Positions 1 to 5,477 of a stretch of 5,509 nucleotides of DNA are shown here, one piece after another. The stretch is from Spirochaetaceae bacterium (GTDB lineage: Bacteria > Spirochaetota > Spirochaetia > Treponematales > Breznakiellaceae). The stretch covers positions 1-5,509 of the forward strand of contig JAIRZA010000056.1 of NCBI GenBank assembly GCA_031267475.1, in the 5' to 3' direction. A program made the position numbers and the translations under genes. Below the pieces are notes generated by a model. That model was given only the letters and a program-made list of their open reading frames with translations. It was not told where the DNA came from and did no database searches. The stretch's first letter is position 1. Each line of letters begins with the position of its first letter.

Positions 1-349
1 CTAGCTTTGTTTGATAATCGTCCCAAAGCGCCTTGATACGCTTCCATTCATCATTGGCTGCGTTGTAAATCGATAGTTCCTCGGTGTCCACAACAGGGTT
101 TACCGTGGGTGGATCAAGGTCTTTGTGAATTGGGAACGATGTATAATCATCGTCTGTTAATTCACCGGGGGTCGCGGTTTCCCATCCGTTTTTGAAAGAA
201 ACAACGATGTCTTTTACCGGTGTTTTGTCGTCCAGACCCGGTTGGGTTGTTCCCGCCGCCGCCACCAGCGCGTCAGAGACGGCGTCGCCGCAGGAAGAGA
301 GGGCTATGGCGGTGATTAGAGCCGCCAAGCCTAATTTTAGTTTATTCAT
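1..349 (-). CDS. Putative lipoprotein, N-terminal part (gene runs off the left edge)
   Basis: An open frame of 116 codons runs from an ATG at 347-349 to the window edge without a stop, so the C-terminus is missing. The start is supported by AAGGAG (complement of 356-361) six bases upstream. The protein opens with a lipoprotein signal peptide: MNKLK, a hydrophobic stretch to about residue 17, then a lipobox LSSC with the lipidated cysteine at residue 20, followed by Gly-Asp. Signal peptidase II should cut before Cys20 and leave an anchored surface or periplasmic protein. Gly at +2 does not suggest inner-membrane retention, if the host follows the E. coli rule. After the signal comes an Ala-rich segment (about residues 27-33) and then a polar, Asp/Thr/Pro-rich region with no family I recognise. 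It is transcribed away from yjiM. The function is unknown; lipoprotein export is well supported, anything beyond that is not. Confidence 0.8.
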   Translation of the reverse strand, partial: MNKLKLGLAALITAIALSSCGDAVSDALVAAAGTTQPGLDDKTPVKDIVVSFKNGWETATPGELTDDDYTSFPIHKDLDPPTVNPVVDTEELSIYNAANDEWKRIKALWDDYQTKL

Positions 350-407
350 AAACTACTCCTTGTAAAAAGATTACGGCGAGTGTAAAAACAGCCGCCGTGA
401 TGGATAA

Positions 408-434
408 TATACAGAATGCGCGGCATTTTGTATA
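408..434. repeat. 12-bp inverted repeat with 3-base loop
   Basis: The arms are tatacagaatgc (408-419) and gcattttgtata (423-434), separated by gcg. Eleven of twelve positions pair by Watson-Crick rules and the twelfth (414 with 428) is a G-T wobble in the plus-strand transcript. The right arm contains GCATTTTG, which recurs in the hairpins at 572-594 and 5460-5502. It covers the weak -10 candidate of the lipoprotein gene, so it could be an operator or a dispersed palindromic repeat. Confidence 0.75.
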
Positions 435-490
435 CATTCATCACAGCGGGATTCCACGCCCTTTGTTGCAGGGACTCGCGGTATGCTGCC

Positions 491-518
491 GCGCAGCGGA
501 TGGCTCACCGCTGTGCGC
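491..518. repeat. GC-rich imperfect hairpin
   Basis: The arms cagcgg (494-499) and ccgctg (508-513) pair around an 8-base loop. The stem can be continued by gcg (491-493) with cgc (516-518) across a two-base bulge. It lies four bases ahead of the three-hairpin ladder and may belong to the same palindromic element. Confidence 0.5.
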
Positions 519-521
519 GTG

Positions 522-594
522 GCTCAACGCGGAGCGTTGAGCTCCGGAGTTTCGCTATGCGAAACTCCTAAAGCAAAATGCGTAGCATTTTGCT
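522..594. repeat. Ladder of three perfect hairpins, each with a 3-base loop and 3-base spacer
   Basis: Three perfect inverted repeats follow one another. The first has arms gctcaacgc and gcgttgagc (522-530, 534-542) with loop gga. The second has arms ggagtttcgc and gcgaaactcc (546-555, 559-568) with loop tat. The third has arms agcaaaatgc and gcattttgct (572-581, 585-594) with loop gta. The two gaps between hairpins, tcc and taa, are also three bases each. Overlapping alternative stems exist: ggagc (531-535) with gctcc (541-545), and gtagca (582-587) with tgctac (591-596). The arms differ in sequence, so this is an array of palindromes rather than a tandem direct repeat. A REP/BIME-like repetitive element is the likeliest class; a regulatory leader is less likely because the array lies upstream of the yjiM -10 box. 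Confidence 0.85.
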
Positions 595-602
595 ACGCTG
601 GC

Positions 603-621
603 GGGGCGGGGCGGGTGGGGG
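603..621 (+). other. Four-tract G-run, predicted G-quadruplex
   Basis: Four G tracts of 4, 4, 3 and 5 bases (603-606, 608-611, 613-615, 617-621) are separated by single bases C, C and T. Single-base loops with tracts of at least three G meet the standard definition of a parallel G-quadruplex on the plus strand. The run ends 13 bases before the TATAAT box of yjiM and occupies the place where a -35 element would sit. Confidence 0.6.
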
Positions 622-634
622 TACACATATTTTG

Positions 635-640
635 TATAAT
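635..640 (+). promoter_or_regulatory. Probable -10 box of the yjiM-yjiL operon
   Basis: TATAAT is a perfect match to the housekeeping -10 consensus, and an AT-rich start region follows it. It would place the start of transcription near 647 and give a leader of about 20 bases, just long enough for GAGG at 660-663, five bases before the yjiM ATG. With a normal 17-base spacer the -35 would fall at 612-617 (cgggtg), which is no match, so the promoter may need an activator or may be influenced by the G-run. Confidence 0.5.
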
Positions 641-668
641 CTGTTTTAGTTAAAATAGTGAGGCCATA

Positions 669-1826
669 ATGCGTGATCTTCCTGAAATTTTTGACTCTTT
701 TTCTGAAGCCCGAAGACAAGGCTTCCTTGCCATGAAATCCCTGAAAGAACAAGGATACAACGTAGCCGGGACATTTTGCTCCTATGTACCCGTGGAACTC
801 TTCATAGCGGCGGACATCGTCTATGTAGGACTCTGCTCAACAAGCGAAGAAACCATCCCCGAAGCCGAAAAAACCCTGCCGCGCAACCTATGCCCCCTGA
901 TCAAAGCCAGCTACGGATTTGCCATCACCGGTAAATGCCCGTATATGTATTTTTCAGACATAGTAGTCGGCGAAACCACCTGCGACGGCAAAATCAAAAT
1001 GTACGAATATTTAGGGAAAATAAAAGACACCCATGTAATGGAACTCCCACACACCCAAAATAAAGAAACCTCGCGCGCGCTTTGGCTAAACGAAATCCGC
1101 CTCCTCCAAAAAAAAATCGAAGAAAAATTCAACATAAAGATAGACGAAACAAAACTGCGGGAAGCCGTCAAGAAACGGAACAAAGAACGCGCCCTGCTCA
1201 AAAAGATGTACGAACTTTCAACCACGTCGCCCCCGCCCATGACAGGCCTCCAGCAATTACAAATCCTCTACGGCGCGCAATACAGATTCAGCCACGAAGA
1301 GAAAATCCATGAACTAGAAGAGACGATTGACAGAATTAAGAAAGAGTACGCGGAAGGAAGCCGCCCTGTTTCAAAAAAAGCCAAACGCATAGTCATTACA
1401 GGGTGTCCCATGGGCGGAGCTACAGAAAAAATAGTCCGAATCATCGAAGAATCGGGCGGAGTAGTCGCCGCCTACGAAAACTGCACCGGCGCAAAACAAT
1501 ATGACCGGCAAGTTGCCGAAACCGGCGACCCCTACGAGGCGCTCTGTGATTATTATTTAGCAATAGGTTGCAGCGTAATGAGCCCAAACCCGAACCGGCT
1601 GGAACTCTTAGGCCGGCTCTGCGAACAATTTTCAGCGGACGGAGTCATAGAAATGACACTCCAATCCTGCCACACCTACGCAGTCGAAACCCGCGCCGTT
1701 CAAGAATTCCTAAATAACCGGAACACCCCCTTCCTGTCGCTGGAGACCGATTATTCACCCGGCGATACAGCGCAGTTAAAAACCCGCATCGCCGCCTTTA
1801 TCGAGACACTCCAGCACCGGCAGTGA
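669..1826 (+). CDS. yjiM: YjiM-type double-cubane-cluster reductase (2-hydroxyacyl-CoA dehydratase D-family)
   Basis: The 385-residue product is collinear with E. coli YjiM (about 383 residues). Diagnostic stretches are LPEIFDSFSEARRQGF (4-19), LPRNLCPLIK (70-79), KCPYMYFSD (89-97), VGETTCDGK (100-108), ITGCPMGGA (243-251), YENCTGAK (269-276) and SCHTYAVE (333-340). Nine cysteines match conserved positions: 37, 56, 75, 90, 105, 246, 272, 301 and 334. The family's [8Fe-9S] double cubane needs six cysteine ligands, so these are the pool; the exact six cannot be read from sequence. Cys293 and Cys318 look extra. Residues 140-230 are helical and charged. Characterised relatives accept low-potential electrons from an ATP-driven activator and reduce small molecules such as acetylene or azide in vitro; the natural substrate is unknown. 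The start has GAGG at 660-663. The yjiL start follows three bases after the stop. Third codon positions avoid G more than in yjiL. Confidence 0.93.
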   Translation: MRDLPEIFDSFSEARRQGFLAMKSLKEQGYNVAGTFCSYVPVELFIAADIVYVGLCSTSEETIPEAEKTLPRNLCPLIKASYGFAITGKCPYMYFSDIVVGETTCDGKIKMYEYLGKIKDTHVMELPHTQNKETSRALWLNEIRLLQKKIEEKFNIKIDETKLREAVKKRNKERALLKKMYELSTTSPPPMTGLQQLQILYGAQYRFSHEEKIHELEETIDRIKKEYAEGSRPVSKKAKRIVITGCPMGGATEKIVRIIEESGGVVAAYENCTGAKQYDRQVAETGDPYEALCDYYLAIGCSVMSPNPNRLELLGRLCEQFSADGVIEMTLQSCHTYAVETRAVQEFLNNRNTPFLSLETDYSPGDTAQLKTRIAAFIETLQHRQ

Positions 1827-1829
1827 AGC

Positions 1830-2621
1830 ATGGGGCGTGATATTCAAGAAAAGCCATTTGCCGGCATCGATTGCGGCTCTTCTTTTTGCAAAGGAGCGCT
1901 GCTGCAAAACGGAAAAGCGGCAGCCTTCGCCCGGCGACCCACAGGCTGGAACATCGCGGAAAGCGGACGGCTCATTCTGGAAGAACTTTTGGCAAAAAGC
2001 GGAGGCGATGAATGTTGCGAAACACTAATTCTGGGCGCTACAGGATACGGGCGGGAAAAAATCGCTCACGCGGTCATGACCCTTACTGAAATCAGCGCCC
2101 ACGCTATGGGGGCGGAATTTCTTTGCCCCGGTGTAAGAACGGTTATCGACATAGGCGGACAGGACAGCAAGGTAATCACCGTTGAGAAAGGGAGGGCGCG
2201 GAATTTTCAGATGAACGATAAATGCGCCGCTGGATCGGGGCGTTTTCTGGAAATGGTGGCAAGACGATTGGAACTGGACGCGGCGGCGCTGGAGGAACTT
2301 TTAGCCGCCGGCAAGGAAGCCGCGTTGAACAGCACCTGCGTAGTCTTCGCGGAATCCGAAATTACCGGACTGCTCGTCGAGGGAGTATCCCGCGAAGAGA
2401 TAATAGGCGGCGTTGCGGCATCCATGTCCCGCCGCATCGCCACCCTTGCAGGCAGGGCGGGCGTTGTTTCACCGGCGGTTTTAACCGGCGGGCTTTCAGA
2501 GAGCGCCGGTATCCGCGAAAGGCTTTCCCGCGTCCTTGGAGTAGAGCTGCTTGCCGCGCCTTACGGTATATACGCCGGAGCGATAGGAGCGGCGCTGGCT
2601 GCAATGGAGCATGAACAATAA
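1830..2621 (+). CDS. yjiL: YjiL-type activator ATPase (BadF/BadG/HgdC family) for YjiM
   Basis: This 263-residue protein belongs to the ASKHA-fold activators of 2-hydroxyacyl-CoA dehydratases and double-cubane proteins. The phosphate-binding loop GIDCGSSFCKG lies at 12-22, GATGYGR at 69-75, the second nucleotide motif IDIGGQDSK at 106-114, and the adenosine-side glycine motif LTGGLSES at 218-225, with AGAIGAAL at 249-256. Cys132 in NDKCAAGSGRF and Cys170 in STCVVFAESE match the two cysteines per subunit that hold one [4Fe-4S] cluster at the homodimer interface. By family knowledge, ATP binding and hydrolysis drive a conformational change that injects one electron into the partner's cluster. 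The ATG sits three bases after the yjiM stop with only a weak Shine-Dalgarno, so translation is probably coupled. The length is normal and all key residues are present. No electron donor gene is in this operon; a ferredoxin or flavodoxin is expected. Confidence 0.93.
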   Translation: MGRDIQEKPFAGIDCGSSFCKGALLQNGKAAAFARRPTGWNIAESGRLILEELLAKSGGDECCETLILGATGYGREKIAHAVMTLTEISAHAMGAEFLCPGVRTVIDIGGQDSKVITVEKGRARNFQMNDKCAAGSGRFLEMVARRLELDAAALEELLAAGKEAALNSTCVVFAESEITGLLVEGVSREEIIGGVAASMSRRIATLAGRAGVVSPAVLTGGLSESAGIRERLSRVLGVELLAAPYGIYAGAIGAALAAMEHEQ

Positions 2622-2638
2622 ACCGGCGGCGCTCGCAT

Positions 2639-2717
2639 CAAGCCGGCTTGATGTACCAAGCAAACTTGATGTATACAAGCGAACTTGATGTATCCAAGCA
2701 AACTTGATACATCAAGC
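2639..2717. repeat. About 19-bp tandem palindromic repeat between convergent operons
   Basis: Four units begin with CAAGC at 2639, 2657, 2676 and 2695, giving lengths of 18, 19, 19 and 18 bases, and a fifth partial unit starts at 2713. Each full unit reads CAAGC, three variable bases, then CTTGAT and GTA or a close variant, so each holds a CAAG/CTTG inverted repeat. The first unit with its flank forms a perfect 16-bp palindrome, ATCAAGCCGGCTTGAT (2637-2652). The array fills nearly the whole gap between the yjiL stop and the stop of the ferredoxin gene. It could be a local VNTR, a cluster of dimeric protein-binding sites or terminator material. Confidence 0.8.
2684..2716. terminator. Possible bidirectional terminator hairpin
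   Basis: The arms cttgatgtatccaag (2684-2698) and cttgatacatcaag (2703-2716) pair over 14 bp with a single bulged C and a loop of caaa. It sits between two convergent stop codons (yjiL at 2621, ferredoxin gene at 2722), the usual place for a shared terminator. Neither side has a convincing U-tract, so intrinsic termination is unproven; the stem is made from the last two units of the tandem repeat. Confidence 0.45.
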
Positions 2718-2721
2718 GCGT

Positions 2722-3237
2722 TTACAGATTACCCGCCATAGCTTTCCGGCGTTTTTTCGCAATGGCTTCATCGAAAGATTCCTCTGTTACAAGCGCCAGC
2801 GCCTCTGTTGGACACACCCTAATACAAGAAGGCTTATCGGCCACGCCTCTGCAAAGATCGCACTTATTGGCTATCTTTTTTACGGAGCCGTCGCGGGCGG
2901 TTTCCCCCGTTTCCACGATTTCGACCGCGCCGAAAGGACACGCGATAACGCAGTTTTTACAGCCGATACACTTCTTTGTGTCTATTAGCACAACATCGTC
3001 TTTAATGCTGATAGCGCCGGAAGTACAGGCCTGTTTGCAAGCCGCGTTCTCGCAGTGGCGGCACTGCACCGGAGCGCTTATTGTAGCGGTCTTTACCATG
3101 AACAGCCGCGGGTTAAACGTATAGCTGTCGGGGTCAATCTCGAAAATGCGCTTGCCTTCATGAGCCACAACGCAAGCTATCATACACGTCCTGCATCCGA
3201 TACAGCGCAGCGGAGTCGCTTTTACAAACTGATTCAT
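2722..3237 (-). CDS. hydN: HydN/HycB-type ferredoxin subunit with four [4Fe-4S] clusters
   Basis: The 171-residue protein is the electron-transfer partner expected for FdhF. Sixteen cysteines fall in four groups: 12/15/18/22, 59/62/67/71, 90/93/96/100 and 126/129/138/142, enough for four [4Fe-4S] clusters. Order and spacing match the DmsB-like ferredoxin family. CIGCRTC near the start, CIGCKNCVIACPFGA (90-104) and NKCDLC (124-129) resemble E. coli HydN (about 175 residues) more than HycB, though assignment between these two is not firm. No signal peptide or membrane segment is seen, so it should be cytoplasmic. The chosen ATG (3235-3237) overlaps the fdhF TGA as ATGA and starts MNQF like HydN and HycB. 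An in-frame ATG at 3313-3315 would add 26 residues unlike the family and is not used. A GGAAGG-like Shine-Dalgarno lies inside the fdhF end. The final electron acceptor is not in the window. Confidence 0.92.
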   Translation of the reverse strand: MNQFVKATPLRCIGCRTCMIACVVAHEGKRIFEIDPDSYTFNPRLFMVKTATISAPVQCRHCENAACKQACTSGAISIKDDVVLIDTKKCIGCKNCVIACPFGAVEIVETGETARDGSVKKIANKCDLCRGVADKPSCIRVCPTEALALVTEESFDEAIAKKRRKAMAGNL

Positions 3238-5417
3238 GCCGGCAGCCCTTCCTTCGTGATGCGCATACGATTCCGTATATCCGTGTACCGGCGGGCGACT
3301 TCTTCCTCCGCCCACTTTTGGTCAGGGATTTTTTCTATACGAGCGGCGCAATACTTATATTCGGGCGTTTTGCTCGACGGGTCAAGGGCGGAGATTGTAA
3401 GCTCGTTGCAAGCCCCAATCCACCATTGGTAAGTCATATAAACAGCGCCCGTCTTTACGCGCTCCGTCGGTTTGGCGCGTGTGAAGGCAAAGCCTCGTTT
3501 TGAAACTATCTTTACGATGTCGCCCTGCTTTACCCCAAGCTGTCCGGCTTGTTCGGGCGACATCTCCACCCAGCCCGGCTCGTCCTCAAGGTTGCGGAGC
3601 AAACGACAGTTGCCGGTCATTGTGCGCACCGAATAATGCCCCACTTCGCGCACTGTGCAGAGGGTCAACGGGTATTCGGTATTTTCGACTTCTACCGGAG
3701 GATGGTAGGGCGAAGTCTTTAAGATGCCTATGCCGTCCGGCGTCGCAAAATGGCCGCCCGCGTGAAGGAACATAGTTCCCTTGTCTTCCATGCCCTTGTC
3801 CCAGCACGGCCACTGTATGCTGCCTAGTTTTTCCAGCTTTTCGTAAGTAGCGCCCGTGAATTTTGGACAGAGGTCTATCAGTTCGTTCCAGATTTCTTCC
3901 GTGTTGTTGTAATGCATCTTGTACCCCATCGCTGTCGCAATGAGGCAGGTGATTTCCCAATCGGTTTTGATGTTGCCCGCGGGCTCCAAAACCTTGCGGA
4001 TTCGCTGGAAGCCGCGGTCGGAGCTTGTGTAAACGCCGTCATGCTCGCCCCAGGCGGTAGCCGGCAGTATCGCGTCCGCGTGTTCGCACGTTTTGTTCCA
4101 GAAAATGTCTTGAACCACGACAAAATCTATCATATCAAGCGATTCGCGGATCTCGTCCAAATCGGGGTCTGACTGGCAGGGATCCTCTCCGGTTATGTAG
4201 TAGGCGTGAATTCGTTTTGCGGGGTCGCTTTCGTGCTGCACCAATTCCGGCACACGGGTAAGCTGAATTCCCGCGACTCCGCTCAATTTTACGCCCCAGG
4301 CCTTTTCAAACTTAGCCTGAATTGCCGGATTGGCGACATCTTGATAGCCCGGATACACGTTGGGCAGGTCGCCCATGTCGCAGGTGCCCTGCACATTGTT
4401 TTGACCGCGCACAGGGCCTGTCCCGCAGGCGTAATGCCCAAAGTTGCCGGTGAGCATGGCCAAACTGCAACAACACTTAACAGTCTCGACTCCTTGCGAA
4501 AATTGGGTAACGCCCATGCCCCACAAAATGACCGAGTGTTTGGAGCTTGCGTACTTCCGCGCCGTAAACCTGATGTCCTCGGCGGAAAGCCCCGTAATGC
4601 CCGACGAATATTCCGGCGTATAGTCTTTGACAATAGCCCAGAAATCGTCAAAACCCTTTGTATGCGCTTTTACGAACTCTTTATCCATCAGTCCTTCGCT
4701 GATTATCACATTCGCGAGCGCGTTCACGAGCGCTACGTTCGCGCCGCCTTTGAGCTGCAAGTGCAGGTCGGAGATACGGGCGGTTTCCGTGATGCGCGGA
4801 TCGGCGCAAATGATGTAGCAGCCCTTCTCTTTCGCCCGCACGATGCGCCGCGCTACAATCGGGTGCGATGTCGCGGCGTTGTAACCGATGTTGAAGATAA
4901 CCTCGGCGTCCTCGATTTCGGGGATGGAAAGCGACATCGCGCCCTCTCCTATCGTCTGCATGGAGCCCGCGACAGACGCGGCGTGGCAGATGCGGGCGCA
5001 GTGGTCAATGTTGTTGGTTCCCATTACAGCCCGGGCGAATTTCTGTGTTATGTAGCCGGCCTCGTTGCCCGGCCCGCGCGCCGAAGCCGCTGCCAAGAAT
5101 GAATTCGGCCCCCATTTTTCCTTGACTTTCTTGAAATTGTCCGCCACGAATTTGACGGCTTCATCCCAACTGACAATTTCTAGGGGTGAATTTTTGCCGC
5201 CTTTGCGAATCATGGGCTCCCGCAGCCGTTTGGTAAGTATTTGCGGGTCGTTGAGATAGTCCCATCCGTACCAGCCCTTCAAACAAGCCTTGCTGTCGTT
5301 TGTTCTGCCCGGTACCGGATGAATATCTAGTATCTTATTCGCCTCTTTATCAACGGTGAACAAGAGCTGGCACCCCGCGCCGCAGTAACAACAGGTTGTC
5401 TTTATTTCTACTGACAT
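3234..5417 (-). CDS. fdhF: Formate dehydrogenase H-type catalytic subunit, cysteine form
   Basis: The 727-residue protein aligns throughout with E. coli FdhF (715 residues), the cytoplasmic Mo/W-bis-MGD enzyme that interconverts formate and CO2. The N-terminal [4Fe-4S] site uses Cys9, Cys12, Cys16 and Cys45, with Lys47 matching Lys44 of E. coli. At the selenocysteine position (140 in E. coli) there is Cys144, codon TGC at 4986-4988, followed by His145. Arg337 and Gln339 in PVRGQNNVQG match Arg333 and Gln335. The C-terminal cofactor-binding part shows TVREVGHYSVRTMTGN (588-603) and VYMTYQWWIGACNEL (659-673). There is no Tat or Sec signal, so it is cytoplasmic. AGGAGG (complement of 5426-5431) lies eight bases before the ATG. 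A run of three cysteines at 315-317 is unusual. The ferredoxin gene overlaps its stop by four bases. With only this partner present, it could serve a formate-hydrogen lyase, a CO2 reductase or a ferredoxin-linked enzyme. Confidence 0.96.
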   Translation of the reverse strand: MSVEIKTTCCYCGAGCQLLFTVDKEANKILDIHPVPGRTNDSKACLKGWYGWDYLNDPQILTKRLREPMIRKGGKNSPLEIVSWDEAVKFVADNFKKVKEKWGPNSFLAAASARGPGNEAGYITQKFARAVMGTNNIDHCARICHAASVAGSMQTIGEGAMSLSIPEIEDAEVIFNIGYNAATSHPIVARRIVRAKEKGCYIICADPRITETARISDLHLQLKGGANVALVNALANVIISEGLMDKEFVKAHTKGFDDFWAIVKDYTPEYSSGITGLSAEDIRFTARKYASSKHSVILWGMGVTQFSQGVETVKCCCSLAMLTGNFGHYACGTGPVRGQNNVQGTCDMGDLPNVYPGYQDVANPAIQAKFEKAWGVKLSGVAGIQLTRVPELVQHESDPAKRIHAYYITGEDPCQSDPDLDEIRESLDMIDFVVVQDIFWNKTCEHADAILPATAWGEHDGVYTSSDRGFQRIRKVLEPAGNIKTDWEITCLIATAMGYKMHYNNTEEIWNELIDLCPKFTGATYEKLEKLGSIQWPCWDKGMEDKGTMFLHAGGHFATPDGIGILKTSPYHPPVEVENTEYPLTLCTVREVGHYSVRTMTGNCRLLRNLEDEPGWVEMSPEQAGQLGVKQGDIVKIVSKRGFAFTRAKPTERVKTGAVYMTYQWWIGACNELTISALDPSSKTPEYKYCAARIEKIPDQKWAEEEVARRYTDIRNRMRITKEGLPA

Positions 5418-5449
5418 CAGCTTCTCCTCCTGAACGATTTACAGCTCGA

Positions 5450-5477
5450 ATTTTAAGTAAATCCGGGTGTTTCCAAA
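5450..5477 (-). promoter_or_regulatory. Weak candidate promoter of fdhF
   Basis: On the minus strand, TAAAAT (complement of 5450-5455) could be a -10 box. TTTGGA (complement of 5472-5477), 16 bases upstream, is a partial -35. The leader to the fdhF start would be about 25 bases and includes the strong Shine-Dalgarno. The -35 lies inside one arm of an inverted repeat. Both boxes match consensus only partly, and the real promoter could lie beyond the right edge. Confidence 0.3.

Larger units (their letters stand above)
350..668. other. Divergent non-coding spacer rich in palindromes
   Basis: This 319-bp gap between the lipoprotein gene and yjiM shows no credible gene. A minus-strand frame at 555-752 runs through hairpins and into yjiM antisense and has no family features. 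The spacer holds the lipoprotein leader (including a stem of acggcg at 373-378 with cgccgt at 393-398), a hairpin at 408-434, another at 491-518, three hairpins in series at 522-594, a G-run at 603-621 and a -10 box at 635-640. No clear promoter for the lipoprotein gene is visible. AATATA at 406-411 (TATATT on the minus strand) is a weak -10 candidate lacking a good -35. The density of near-perfect inverted repeats is far above what two promoters need. Confidence 0.8.

Noticed and set aside
350..668. Insertion sequence remnant
   Set aside because: There are no transposase fragments, no terminal inverted repeats bounding a common unit and no visible target duplication; only local palindromes are present.
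555..752. A 65-codon minus-strand frame across the spacer and the yjiM start
   Set aside because: It is built from hairpin arms, the complement of the G-run and antisense yjiM, with no family features and no convincing ribosome site.
669..2621. Classical 2-hydroxyglutaryl-CoA or lactoyl-CoA dehydratase operon
   Set aside because: Only one dehydratase-family subunit is present, its sequence follows YjiM rather than HgdA or HgdB, and no CoA-transferase or dehydrogenase accompanies it.
2639..2717. CRISPR array
   Set aside because: Units of 18-19 bases follow each other without unique spacers, and no cas gene is present.
3238..3315. A 26-residue N-terminal extension of the HydN-like protein
   Set aside because: The extension would overlap the fdhF end out of frame and is unlike HydN or HycB, which start directly at MNxF before the first cysteine group. 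The ATGA overlap supports the shorter form.
4206..5102. A 298-codon open frame on the plus strand
   Set aside because: It lies wholly antisense to fdhF, whose protein matches its family along the full length. The plus-strand translation shows no recognisable motif and is rich in Arg and Ala, as expected for a shadow frame.
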